A stretch of 64,000 nucleotides of DNA from contig JAJDEO010000035.1 of NCBI GenBank assembly GCA_029259745.1, positions 34,318-98,317 on the forward strand, in the 5' to 3' direction. The translations under genes and the position numbers were made by a program. The DNA is from Planctomycetota bacterium. Its GTDB lineage: Bacteria > Planctomycetota > B15-G4. Below the pieces are notes generated by a model. The model did no database searches. It was not told the origin of the DNA and worked only from the letters and a program-made list of their open reading frames with translations. Positions 42,232 to 53,398 of this stretch are shown one piece after another (position 1 is the first letter of the stretch; the number at the start of each line of letters is the position of its first letter).

Positions 42232-43629
42232 ATGGCGGTTGCTGAGCAGAAGATCACGCTGCAGGTCCTGTGGCAGTCGGAGAACGAGATCCGGGTGACG
42301 CCCTTCAAGGAGGGCTCCGTACTCGAGAGCACGATCAAGACGTCGCGCACGTGCCCGTTCCACAGCCAGCTCGTCGCCGAGCGGGCGCGCGAGATCCTCG
42401 GGATCCTCGTGCGCGCGAACGCCGGGCGTAAGGATCAGCGCGACGCCCTCGTCTCCGCGGCGCAGAACATCTACGTCGACCTGCTGCCGGCGTTCTTGAA
42501 GGAGAAGCTCGAGGAGCGCTCGTCGCCGAACCTCCTGTTGCACCTCGACCGCCAGCTCGTCGGGATCCCGTGGGAGCTGCTCCACGACGGCGACGCCTTC
42601 CTCGGTCGGCGCTACCGCATCGGCCGGCTCGTGAGCGACTCGGGCGTCGGCGGGGTGTCGATGCAGCGTGCGATGGACCCGCCGTTGTCGGTGCTCGTCG
42701 TGGCCGACCCGAGCGGCGATCTGCCCTCGGCCCGGGCCGAGGCCGCCGAGCTCTCGGAGTTGCTCGAAGACGCGCCGATGGTGTCCGACGTCACGCTGCT
42801 CGCCGGGCACGTCACGCTGCGACAGTTCCGCGACGCGCTCGGCTCGCACGATGTCCTGCACTACGCCGGGCACGCCGAGTCGAAGAGCGGCGCCGCGCAC
42901 CTGCGCCTCGCGGACGGCGAGTTCTCGGCGTCGATGCTCGATCAGCTGCGCGGCCGCGTCGACTTCCCCGGGCTCGTCTTCCTCAACGGCTGCGGCTCGG
43001 CCGGCGACACGGTGCGGCTGTCCGAAGGCGTCGACCCGCTGGCCTCGATGAGCGACATCGCCGCGAGCTTCCTGATGTGCGGCGTGCGCCACGTCGTCGG
43101 AACGCTGTGGGACGTGCGCGATGTGGTCGCGCGTCAGTTCGCCCGCGCCTTCTACGGCTCGCTGAGCCAGCAAGACACGATCGGCGCGGCCATGGCGGCC
43201 GGGCGCGAGGCGGTCATCGCGGAGCACGGCGAGGAGAGTCTGCTCTGGACGAGTCACCTGCTCTACGGCGACCCGACCTGGCGCATCATCCCGCCACGCA
43301 ACGCTGCGCTCGACGACTTCGTCGTGCTCGCGGGCATCGAGCACAAGTACCGCACCGACCTCGCGTCACCTGATTCGTCCACGCGCCTCATGGCCGCGGC
43401 GATGCTCCTGCGCCTCGGCGACCGCTCCGTCGTCGGCACGGTCGGCAAGGACCTCGAGCTGCTCATCTCATGGCTCGACCACGACGCTCCGCAGCGCGAG
43501 CAACGCCTCGCCGCCCACGTCGTCCAAGCCCTCGCAACAGCCGCCGGCCTCAACCCGCCCGGCCCGCCTGACACGCTGCCGGATCCCGAAGCCGTGCGGG
43601 CGCTCTTCGCGCGGTTGAAGGGGGTGTGA
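42232..43629 (+). CDS. CHAT-domain caspase-like cysteine protease
   Basis: 465 residues. The CHAT (caspase HetF associated with TPRs) domain has the phrase LLHLDRQLVGIPWELLHDG before the catalytic half, the catalytic H214 in HYAGHAE and C254 in FLNGCGSA, then VGTLWDVRDVVARQFARAFY and the end SHLLYGDPTWRI. A ~105-residue helical C-terminal region (STRLMAAAMLLRLGDRS, LDHDAPQREQRLAAHVV) resembles HEAT-like repeats. No signal peptide, so cytoplasmic. The TPR region usual in CHAT proteins is missing here, but the convergent neighbour carries TPRs. Confidence 0.9.
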   Translation: MAVAEQKITLQVLWQSENEIRVTPFKEGSVLESTIKTSRTCPFHSQLVAERAREILGILVRANAGRKDQRDALVSAAQNIYVDLLPAFLKEKLEERSSPNLLLHLDRQLVGIPWELLHDGDAFLGRRYRIGRLVSDSGVGGVSMQRAMDPPLSVLVVADPSGDLPSARAEAAELSELLEDAPMVSDVTLLAGHVTLRQFRDALGSHDVLHYAGHAESKSGAAHLRLADGEFSASMLDQLRGRVDFPGLVFLNGCGSAGDTVRLSEGVDPLASMSDIAASFLMCGVRHVVGTLWDVRDVVARQFARAFYGSLSQQDTIGAAMAAGREAVIAEHGEESLLWTSHLLYGDPTWRIIPPRNAALDDFVVLAGIEHKYRTDLASPDSSTRLMAAAMLLRLGDRSVVGTVGKDLELLISWLDHDAPQREQRLAAHVVQALATAAGLNPPGPPDTLPDPEAVRALFARLKGV

Positions 43630-43718
43630 GTGGGATTCCAGTCGGTTGTCGCGCCTACGACGTATAGACTTGAGAGATATCAAAAGGCGATCGTTCAACT
43701 GATTGCGTGTGTGGGCGT

Positions 43719-45086
43719 CTAGGAACTGGCGTCGCGTTCTATCGACGCTTCGCAGCGAGCCAGGAGCTCCTCCGCTATTGCGTACTCCGCCCGGTTCTTT
43801 CCGGGGGCTCGTTCGCATAAGAAAGCACGAAACGCTCCCGTCGCCACGGCTAGATCATTCTTTGCTTTGTAGTTGATGACGCCGAGGCAAAAGTGGAGTT
43901 CATGCCGTTCGGGTTCTTGCTCAAGTATGAGCTGGATGAACTCCTCAGCCTCGATTAAGGTGGCCATCTTCGGGTCGAGTTCACGGAAGAGTGTCTTGTA
44001 ATGCTCGTTTGCCGATCGAAGGTCTCCCTCATATGCATCTAGGAAGGCAAGGTTAAGAACGCGTGAAACGCCTCCGCTCCTGCCGAGGCGCTCGAGGTGA
44101 GATCTTGCAAGGTTCGTGTCGCGGTCAAGAAGGAACCTGCAAAGTGCCTTGGATGTATTCGCCACCGGAGACTTTGGCTGACGTGCGAGGAGCTTGTCCG
44201 CTTTGTTCTCTATCGTTGGTATCAGGGCATTGTTACGATTGCGCGCGTACTCCGAGTGAAGTGCCCCAATCCACCTATCATATAGTCTGCGAAGCCACTC
44301 CTCGGAAGGGCCGCTGAGGAGTCGGGCCGCTATAGAGTCCGTCGGTGAGGTATTTAGACTCTTCTCGACGTCAAGGAATAGTCTCTCAGCGGTGCTGAGT
44401 TTTCCCGCGAAGAGGTGGGCAATGCCTATTACCAGCATTACACCCAAGCCAACGTGTTGCGATGCCGCCTCGAAAGCGAAGACGCTATGGTCATCAGGAA
44501 CGATAGTGCGCCTCGGCAGTGCCGTCGAAAAGTCGGTCGAGAGCTGATGATGCGCTGTCGCCGTAACGGCTGCATGGACCATCAATCCTTCCAAGTCAAG
44601 AACGTGTGACTCGCCACCATCAAGCTTTCGGCGCTTGGATATCCCCGTAATTAGTAAGCTGGCGCGGGACTTTGCAAGCAGTGTCGTTTTGTCCTCTTCT
44701 GTCTCAAGGTTCGCGGCGATGAAGAGGGGTAGCTCACCCAAGTAAAAGTCCTTTGTTGAATCTCCTCTCCTGATGGTATTTTTAAGGTGATCGATGAAGT
44801 CATGGCGAAGCCTGTGCGCATCTGCGTCGGATTCGGCGCGTATCGCGAGGAGGATGCCGACCTTTCCTCGCGGGGTTCTGGGTGGGCGGCGTGCAATCCA
44901 CCACACAGTCAAGAAAATGATCGGCGTAGTGAGGCAGACTGCCAGTTGAAGATTAGACGTGTGACGCCCACTAGAGTGCAGGGGCACGAAGATTGAGCCG
45001 GTAACAATGAGGGCTCCAAGTGCGCCCACGAACGGGCGGTGCCAATGCTCAATGAGCTTGCGGGATAGTGAGTCGGTCAGTGACAT
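43719..45086 (-). CDS. Membrane protein with TolB-N-like and TPR regions, low GC
   Basis: 455 residues. Two N-terminal membrane helices (FVGALGALIVTGSIFVPLHS and LQLAVCLTTPIIFLTVWWIA), a ~150-residue domain with the pattern KVGILLAIRAES through SRASLLITGISKRRKLDGGE (reminiscent of the TolB N-terminal-like domain of two-component or cyclase-linked proteins, by pattern only), then TPR-like helices (LFAGKLSTAERLFLDVEKSL, YEGDLRSANEHYKTLFREL). Base composition is about 50-55% G+C in the lines I counted against about 70% in neighbours, with more A/T-ending codons, so recent acquisition is likely. Function unknown. The 89-base gap before it (43630-43718) shows only weak pairing. Confidence 0.72.
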   Translation of the reverse strand: MSLTDSLSRKLIEHWHRPFVGALGALIVTGSIFVPLHSSGRHTSNLQLAVCLTTPIIFLTVWWIARRPPRTPRGKVGILLAIRAESDADAHRLRHDFIDHLKNTIRRGDSTKDFYLGELPLFIAANLETEEDKTTLLAKSRASLLITGISKRRKLDGGESHVLDLEGLMVHAAVTATAHHQLSTDFSTALPRRTIVPDDHSVFAFEAASQHVGLGVMLVIGIAHLFAGKLSTAERLFLDVEKSLNTSPTDSIAARLLSGPSEEWLRRLYDRWIGALHSEYARNRNNALIPTIENKADKLLARQPKSPVANTSKALCRFLLDRDTNLARSHLERLGRSGGVSRVLNLAFLDAYEGDLRSANEHYKTLFRELDPKMATLIEAEEFIQLILEQEPERHELHFCLGVINYKAKNDLAVATGAFRAFLCERAPGKNRAEYAIAEELLARCEASIERDASS

Positions 45087-45166
45087 CGATAAGAGCCTAA
45101 GCTGCCAGATGTTCGAGACAAACAAGCGCATGTCTGTGCGGTTACCGGCACGCGCTCGCCGCGCCC

Positions 45167-46708
45167 TCACCCCTCGAAGCGCGGGAACACGCCCTGCGGC
45201 TTCGGCAGCTCCGTGCCGGGCTTCAACGCGCCGCCGCTGCCGAGTGACGCGAAGCTGCGCGCGTCGTCGGCGAGGCACATCTGGTCGAGCATCGTCGAGG
45301 CGCTGTCGGGCATGAACGGTTGGATGAGGACGGCGAGGTGACGCACGACTTCGGCGAGCGTGTAGAGCACCGTCTTCATGCGCGGGACGTCGGTCTTCTT
45401 GAGCGTCCACGGGGCCATCGTGTCGACGTAGCGGTTGGCTGCGCCGACGAGGTCGAAGAACGCCGTGAGTGCGCCCGTCGGGTTCTCGCGCTCCATGTTG
45501 TCGCGCATGACGCCGACGAGCGCGTGGGCCTGTGCCAGCAGTGCATTGTCGTCGCTCGTGAACTCACCGGGCTCGGGAACGTGGGCGTCGCACGACTTGT
45601 GCACCATCGACAGCACGCGCTGAGCGAGGTTGCCGAGGTCGTTGGCGAGGTCGACGTTCATGCGCGTCACCATCGCGTCGTGCGAAAAGTCGCCGTCGCG
45701 ACCGAAGGGGATCTCGCGCAGCATGAAGAAGCGCAGCGGGTCGAGGCCGTAGCGCTCGATGAGGTCGAGCGGATTCAGCGCGTTGCCGAGCGACTTGCTC
45801 ATCTTCTGCCCGTCCACGGTCCACCAGCCGTGGGCGAAGATGCGCTTCGGGGGCTCGAGCCCCGCGGCCAGCAGGAACGCCGGCCAGTACACGGCGTGGA
45901 AGCGCAGGATGTCCTTGCCGACCATGTGCGTATGCGCGGGCCAGAAGGTCTTGTAGAGCTCGGCGTCGGTGTCGGGGAAGCCGAGGGCCGTGATGTAGTT
46001 CGTCAGCGCGTCGAGCCACACGTACATGACGTGCTCGTCGTCGCCGGGCACGGGGATGCCCCAGCGGAAGCTCGTGCGTGAGATCGACAGGTCGCGCAGG
46101 CCGCCACGCACGAACGAGAGCACCTCGTTGCGCCGCGAGTCGGGCAGGATCATGTCGGGGTGACTCTCGTACAGTTCGAGCAGCGGCTGCTCGAAGTCGG
46201 AGAGCTTGAAGAAGTAGCTCGGCTCTTCGGTCCACTCGACGGGCGCGCCACTGGGGGCGATCTTCTCGCCCGCCTCGTTCTCGACGAGTTCGTCCTCGGC
46301 GTAGAAGGCCTCGTCGCGCACGGCGTACCAGCCCGAGTAGCTGCCGAGTTCGATGTGCCCATTGTCGGCGATGCGCTTCCAGAGCGCCTGGACCGACTCG
46401 ATGTGACGTGCCTCCGTCGTGCGGATGAAGTCGTCGTTGCTCGCGTTCAGCGCGACGGTGAGGTCGCGGAAGGCCTGCGACACCTGATCGCAGAAGGCCA
46501 GCGGCTCGGTGTCCGCCGCGGCCGCCGACTTCTCCACCTTCTGCCCGTGTTCGTCGGTGCCGGTGAGGAAACGCACGCGCCGGCCGTCGAGACGCATGAA
46601 GCGCGCAAGCACGTCGCAGGCCACCGTCGTGTAGGCGTGCCCGAGGTGCGGGACGTCGTTCACGTAGTAGATCGGCGTCGTGACGTAGTAGCTGTCGCGC
46701 TCACTCAT
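45167..46708 (-). CDS. metG: Methionyl-tRNA synthetase
   Basis: 513 residues, the compact form that lacks the C-terminal tRNA-binding (EMAP II-like) domain. It charges tRNA-Met for translation. Class I signatures: H21-LGH24 in VPHLGHAY and K302-MSKS in GQKMSKSLGNALNP. The catalytic core FLTGTDEHGQKVEKSA, the anticodon-domain phrases and the WPAHTHMVGKDILRFHAVYW segment are all present. No zinc-knuckle cysteines are obvious. The start at 46708 (MSERDSYYVTTPIYYVND) agrees with family starts. Confidence 0.95.
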   Translation of the reverse strand: MSERDSYYVTTPIYYVNDVPHLGHAYTTVACDVLARFMRLDGRRVRFLTGTDEHGQKVEKSAAAADTEPLAFCDQVSQAFRDLTVALNASNDDFIRTTEARHIESVQALWKRIADNGHIELGSYSGWYAVRDEAFYAEDELVENEAGEKIAPSGAPVEWTEEPSYFFKLSDFEQPLLELYESHPDMILPDSRRNEVLSFVRGGLRDLSISRTSFRWGIPVPGDDEHVMYVWLDALTNYITALGFPDTDAELYKTFWPAHTHMVGKDILRFHAVYWPAFLLAAGLEPPKRIFAHGWWTVDGQKMSKSLGNALNPLDLIERYGLDPLRFFMLREIPFGRDGDFSHDAMVTRMNVDLANDLGNLAQRVLSMVHKSCDAHVPEPGEFTSDDNALLAQAHALVGVMRDNMERENPTGALTAFFDLVGAANRYVDTMAPWTLKKTDVPRMKTVLYTLAEVVRHLAVLIQPFMPDSASTMLDQMCLADDARSFASLGSGGALKPGTELPKPQGVFPRFEG

Positions 46709-46777
46709 CGTTCGGTCCTCGGTCGGCGGGGCGCGTGTTGTCGCACGGCATCGTGCGCGGGGCAACGGCGCACCCGC

Positions 46778-48754
46778 TCAGTGACGCGACTGGATCGCGT
46801 ACAGGTGCGCGTAGAGCCCGTCCGTGTCGTCGAGCAGCTGCGCATGGGTGCCGCGCTGGACGACACGCCCGGCCTCGAGCACGAGGATCTGGTCGGCGTC
46901 GCGGATGGTGGAGAGGCGGTGGGCGATCGTGATCGTCGTGCGCCCCTCGCGCAGATGGTCGATGGCGTCCTGGACGAGCGCCTCGGAGTGCGAGTCGAGC
47001 GCCGAGGTGGCCTCGTCGAGCACGAGGATCGGTGCATCTTTGAGCAGCGCGCGCGCGATCGCGATGCGTTGGCGCTGTCCGCCCGAAAGGCGTGCGCCGC
47101 GTTCGCCGACGAGTGTCTCGTAGCCGTTGTCCATCTCGGAGATGAACTCGTGGGCGTGGGCGGCCGTGGCGGCCTTGATGATGTCCTCGCGCGGCGTGTC
47201 GGGGGCGCCGTAGGCGATGTTGTTCGCGATCGTATCCTGGAAGAGGACCGTGTCCTGCGTGACCATCGCGACCTGCCCGCGCAGGCTCGCGAGCGTGGCG
47301 TCGCGCACGTCGACGCCGTCGATCATCACAGCGCCCGAGTCGACGTCGTAGAGGCGCACGATGAGGTCGCCGATCGTCGACTTGCCGGCGCCGGTCGGGC
47401 CGACGAGCGCGAGGGTCTGACCGCGGAACAGCTCGAAGTTGATGTCTTCCAGAACCGGCGTGTCGGGCGTGTGGCTGTAGTTGACGTTCTCGAAGACGAT
47501 GCGCTCGGACAGCAGCGGCAGTTCGATCGCGTCGGGCGCGTCGTGGATCTCCGAGTCGCTGTAGAGCACCGTCGCCACGCGGTCGGCCGACGCCAGGCCT
47601 TCCTGCAGCTTGTTGTTCGTCGCCGCGACGTGTCGGATCGTCGTCACCACCTGCGTCAGTCCGAGGATCATCACCATCAGCGTCTCGGGTGTCATCCCAC
47701 CGGACAGCACGTAGACGCCGCCGGCGTACATCAGCCCCACGGTTCCGAGCCCGCCGACGATGTCGACGATCGGCCCCGTGCGCGCCTTGAGTTCCGTGGC
47801 GCGCATGCGACCCTCGGTGTACTTCGCGTTGATCACCTCGAAGCGCTGGCGCTCGTACTCCTCGGCGCCGAAGACCTTCACGATCTTCTGCGCCGACAGC
47901 GACTCCGTCAGCGTCTGGAACATCGAGCCCATCTGCGCGCGGTTCTTGTGCTCGCGCGAACGCACGCGCCGCGCCAGGCGCATCGTCGGGTAGAAGCACA
48001 TCGCGGCGACGACCAGGCCAATGACGATGAACTTGCCGGCGATGAAGTAGAGCGCCGCGAGCGTGCCGATCACCTTGAAGATGTCGACGAACACCGTGAC
48101 CGTGATGTCGACGAGCAGCGAGCCGAGCTTGCTGAGGTCGTGCGTGATGCGCGAGAGCAGCTTGCTGCTGTGGTTGGCGTGGAAGAAGCGCATCGACAGG
48201 TCCATCAACCGGTCGAAGAGCGCCGAACGGATCGACGCGACGATGCCGAGTGACATCGAGCGCATCCAGAGGCGTTGGATGTAGCGCGTGCCAGCCTGGA
48301 CGAGCGTGAGCAGCAGGAATCCGCCGCAGGCTGCACCGAGCCGTTTCATCGGCGGCAGCCGCGCCCAGGTCACCTCGATTGCAGCCGCGATCTCGACGAT
48401 CGGCGCAAGCGCGGGCCGGAGGAACTCGGGGGCGGTGTGGGTCAGCCAGTGGATGCGCGCCTGGTAGACGAGCGCGGAGTCCCACGGGGACGTCACCGTG
48501 CCGCTCATGATCGGCTCGAGCAGCGCCTGGAGGATGAACAGCGTGGCGGCGGCCGAGCCCGCCGAGACGGCCGCGATGCCGAGCGCCGCGACGAACTGGC
48601 CACGGTACGGCCTGACGAACTCGAGCATCTGCCGCTTGCGGTCGGGCGGGACGTCGAGCATCGCGCCGTCGCTGCCGGTTTCGCGGTGGCGTCGACGCCG
48701 CTTCTCGATGTTGTCGAGGTCCTCGACGATGACCGATCGGGATTCGCGGGTCAC
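46778..48754 (-). CDS. MsbA-like ABC exporter (fused membrane and ATPase domains)
   Basis: 658 residues with a GTG start. Six membrane helices span residues about 50-330; a long periplasmic loop (about 85-130) sits between helices 1 and 2, larger than in most exporters. The ATPase domain has Walker A GPTGAGKST at 452-460, the signature LSGGQRQRIAIARAL, Walker B ILVLDEATSALD and the switch histidine in TIAHRLSTI. Such half-transporters flip lipids or lipid-linked sugars; MsbA role is inferred from the outer-membrane genes nearby. 49 bases separate it from divergent recO. Confidence 0.9.
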   Translation of the reverse strand: MTRESRSVIVEDLDNIEKRRRRHRETGSDGAMLDVPPDRKRQMLEFVRPYRGQFVAALGIAAVSAGSAAATLFILQALLEPIMSGTVTSPWDSALVYQARIHWLTHTAPEFLRPALAPIVEIAAAIEVTWARLPPMKRLGAACGGFLLLTLVQAGTRYIQRLWMRSMSLGIVASIRSALFDRLMDLSMRFFHANHSSKLLSRITHDLSKLGSLLVDITVTVFVDIFKVIGTLAALYFIAGKFIVIGLVVAAMCFYPTMRLARRVRSREHKNRAQMGSMFQTLTESLSAQKIVKVFGAEEYERQRFEVINAKYTEGRMRATELKARTGPIVDIVGGLGTVGLMYAGGVYVLSGGMTPETLMVMILGLTQVVTTIRHVAATNNKLQEGLASADRVATVLYSDSEIHDAPDAIELPLLSERIVFENVNYSHTPDTPVLEDINFELFRGQTLALVGPTGAGKSTIGDLIVRLYDVDSGAVMIDGVDVRDATLASLRGQVAMVTQDTVLFQDTIANNIAYGAPDTPREDIIKAATAAHAHEFISEMDNGYETLVGERGARLSGGQRQRIAIARALLKDAPILVLDEATSALDSHSEALVQDAIDHLREGRTTITIAHRLSTIRDADQILVLEAGRVVQRGTHAQLLDDTDGLYAHLYAIQSRH

Positions 48755-48803
48755 GGAGGGGCTGCCACGTACGGAGAAGGGAGCCTTAGGCTACAACTCC
48801 TCC

Positions 48804-49562
48804 ATGCCACGAGTCACCTGCGAAGCTCTCGCCTTGCGCCGTTCGGTGTTCGGCGAGACGAGCCAGATCGCCGAGTTCCTGACCCGCGAATGCGGGCGTG
48901 TGGCCCTGATCTTGAAGGGCGTTCACCGTCCCAAGGCGCGCAAGGGTGGGGGTGTCGACCTCCTCGACCACTGCCAGATCGTCTTCACGAGCCGTGGGCG
49001 GAGCAGGTCGCTGCCACCGCTGAGTGAGCGGGTCGTCCTCTCCCATCACCCGACCTTGCGGTCGCGCGAGGACACCCTGCGCGCCGGGCTGTATGCCGTC
49101 GAGCGCTTGCGGGCCCTGGTGCCCGAGGGACAGCGGCTGCGGGGCGTCTTCGAGCTGGCTCTGTCGGCCATCTCGACGCTCGATTCCGGGTTGGCGCCCC
49201 AGTCGGTTCCGAGTGTGCTTTTCGCTCTCGATGGGGGCCTGCTTAGAATGAGTGGGTTCCAGCCGGAGCTGGATCGCTGCGTGTCGTGCGGGCGTCAACC
49301 GCATGCGAAGCACTCGCTGCGATGCGTCCCGGCGATGGGCGGAGTGGTCTGTTCGGCCTGCTTCGTCGGCCACGACGCGGTCTCTTTTCCGCTCTCGGCA
49401 GCCGGCGCGGGGGCCGTTCGCCAGTTTGCCCGCGTCCAACCCTCCGCCGTCCGTGACGTCGTCCTGCCGCCAGCCATCGAAAACGATGTGCGCCGCTTCT
49501 ACGACCGTACGCTCCTCCACGTCCTCGAACGCCCCCCGCGCTGTGCCGCGCCCGCGAACTGA
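48804..49562 (+). CDS. recO: DNA repair protein RecO
   Basis: 252 residues. The N-terminal OB-like part (CEALALRRSVFGETSQIAEF, ILKGVHRPKARKGGGVDLLD) and the C-terminal zinc site (CVSCGRQ then VCSACF) are typical of RecO, which helps load RecA with RecF/RecR in gap repair. Start at 48804 matches the conserved domain; TACAAC (48792-48797) ends 6 bases before it and may be a -10 box. It begins a long co-directional run, and its stop overlaps the next start (TGATG). Confidence 0.9.
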   Translation: MPRVTCEALALRRSVFGETSQIAEFLTRECGRVALILKGVHRPKARKGGGVDLLDHCQIVFTSRGRSRSLPPLSERVVLSHHPTLRSREDTLRAGLYAVERLRALVPEGQRLRGVFELALSAISTLDSGLAPQSVPSVLFALDGGLLRMSGFQPELDRCVSCGRQPHAKHSLRCVPAMGGVVCSACFVGHDAVSFPLSAAGAGAVRQFARVQPSAVRDVVLPPAIENDVRRFYDRTLLHVLERPPRCAAPAN

Positions 49563-50602
49563 TGCGCCAAGGTCCTTCCATGATCCGCCCTTCCCCGACA
49601 GCTGCCGTGCGCGGCCTCCTGCTCGCCCTTGCCTTCGTGCCGCTCGTGGGATGTTTCAGCCCGCGTCCGTCCGTGCCCGACGGTGTGGCCAAACTCGATG
49701 TGGCCTGGGACGCGTTCGACGCGGGCAACGCCGAGGGTGCGGCGATCCTCGCCACGGAGGTGCGCGTCGACACCTCGGCGTCCAAGGAGGAGCGGGCCGA
49801 GGCGGCTTGGCTCGCCGGTGAGGCGAGTTTGGCCGAAGGTGAGCACCGCGAGGCGTTCATCAACTACCGCTACATTCTCGAGAACGCGCCGTGGCACGAG
49901 CGCACCGGCGACATCGAGGACCGCCTGCTCGTCATCGCGGATGCCTTCCTGAACGACGAGAAGTACGGCGGGACGTTCTTCGAGGACCGCGGTCGCGGGG
50001 TCGAGGCGCTCGAAACTCTGCAGGCTCACTTCCGTCGCAGCGAGAACGCCGACGACGCCCTGCTGCAGGTGGCCGACTACTTCGCACGCGACGAGGTTGC
50101 CGAGTACATCGAGGCCGCGGTCGCCTACGAGCGCCTGGTCGACGAGTACCCGGGCAGCGAGTGGGTCGAGAAGGCCCTGTGGCGGATCGGACACGTGCGT
50201 CTGGCCGCGGCTCAAGGCGCGCTCTACGACCGCGACGACCTGCTGCGGGCCAAGGCGGCGCTCGTTCGCAGCATCGAAGCGCGCCCCAAGGGCATGTTCG
50301 TCCAGCGGGCACTCGAGGACATCGCCGTCGTCGACGAAGAGCTGGCGCGGTCGGAGGTGCTGGTGGCCGACTTCTACGCCTCGCGCGGCAAGCAAGAAGG
50401 CGAAGTCATGCGTCTCGCGAACGCTGCGTTGATCTACCCTGAGACTGCCAGCGGCAAAGAGGCGGCGGCTCGCCTCGGCGCCTACGGCCTCGATCTCGAC
50501 GAACTCGTAAACGATCCCGCCCGCCAGTCACTCGACTCGGTGGCGCCAGGCGAACTCCGCTTCGCCGAAGAGCGCCGCTCCGTCTTCGGATTCGGATTCT
50601 GA
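49562..50602 (+). CDS. BamD-like TPR lipoprotein
   Basis: 346 residues. A lipoprotein signal (GLLLALAFVPLVGC, lipobox LVGC, Cys near residue 31) precedes TPR-like helical repeats (EERAEAAWLAGEASLAEGEH, AFINYRYILENAPW, AAVAYERLVDEYPGSEWVEK, GKQEGEVMRLANAALIYPET). The layout is that of the outer-membrane assembly lipoprotein BamD/YfiO family. The first ATG at 49562 overlaps the recO stop (TGATG); an ATG at 49580 with AAGG 8 bases upstream is the alternative. Confidence 0.82.
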   Translation: MRQGPSMIRPSPTAAVRGLLLALAFVPLVGCFSPRPSVPDGVAKLDVAWDAFDAGNAEGAAILATEVRVDTSASKEERAEAAWLAGEASLAEGEHREAFINYRYILENAPWHERTGDIEDRLLVIADAFLNDEKYGGTFFEDRGRGVEALETLQAHFRRSENADDALLQVADYFARDEVAEYIEAAVAYERLVDEYPGSEWVEKALWRIGHVRLAAAQGALYDRDDLLRAKAALVRSIEARPKGMFVQRALEDIAVVDEELARSEVLVADFYASRGKQEGEVMRLANAALIYPETASGKEAAARLGAYGLDLDELVNDPARQSLDSVAPGELRFAEERRSVFGFGF

Positions 50603-51105
50603 TGACTCACCGACTCACGCTCGTCCTCGCGGCCCTCGCCCTTGGTCTCTCCGCGCTCGCCCCCGGGTGCGTCGCGCTCACGAAGCAGAGTCTGTTCGAG
50701 ACGCATCGCGACGAGGTCTACGTCGCCTTCTTCGACAACGACACCTTTTACCGCGGCCTCGAGCTCGATCTCACGGAGCGCGTGGTCGACGAGATCCTCT
50801 CAAGACCCGGGCTCCATCTCACGAACAAGGAATCGGCAGAGGTCTATCTGTCGGGGCGTTTGACGGACGTGCGTCGCCGTGTTCTGTCTGAGAACCCGAA
50901 CCAGGACGTGACGTCACGGAGCTCGAGCTTGACCGCGCACATCGAACTCATCGACGCCAAGTCCGGCAAGGTCATCAAGGCGCGCAGCGTGACGCAGCGC
51001 GGCGAGTTCGTGCCCGGTCTCGGCGAGAGTGTCGAAGCCGCCCAGAACGAGGCGTTCGTGCTCCTCGCACGTGACATCGTTCGCCTGCTCGAAAAGGACT
51101 TCTAG
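50602..51105 (+). CDS. lptE: LptE-like outer-membrane lipoprotein
   Basis: 167 residues. Lipoprotein signal with LALGLSALAPGC (Cys near residue 23). The conserved LptE pattern reads VYVAFFDNDTFYRGLELDL, TERVVDEILSRPGLHLTN, YLSGRLTDVRRRVLSENPNQ and LTAHIELIDAKSGKVI, close to LptE of planctomycetes and acidobacteria, which plugs the LptD channel for LPS insertion. Start shares a base with the stop of the BamD-like gene (TGATG). Only 4 bases separate it from ftsH. Confidence 0.78.
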   Translation: MTHRLTLVLAALALGLSALAPGCVALTKQSLFETHRDEVYVAFFDNDTFYRGLELDLTERVVDEILSRPGLHLTNKESAEVYLSGRLTDVRRRVLSENPNQDVTSRSSSLTAHIELIDAKSGKVIKARSVTQRGEFVPGLGESVEAAQNEAFVLLARDIVRLLEKDF

Positions 51106-51109
51106 TCAT

Positions 51110-53394
<2,285 letters not shown>

Positions 53395-53398
<4 letters not shown>

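Noticed and set aside
46160..48253. 697-codon forward open frame over metG and the ABC exporter
   Set aside because: Both reverse-strand genes carry complete active-site motifs; the forward frame is Arg/Val/Asp-rich with none.
49562..50602. BamD-like gene as a plain TPR protein of the cytoplasm
   Set aside because: The lipobox LVGC after a hydrophobic signal is clear, so an envelope lipoprotein is the better call.
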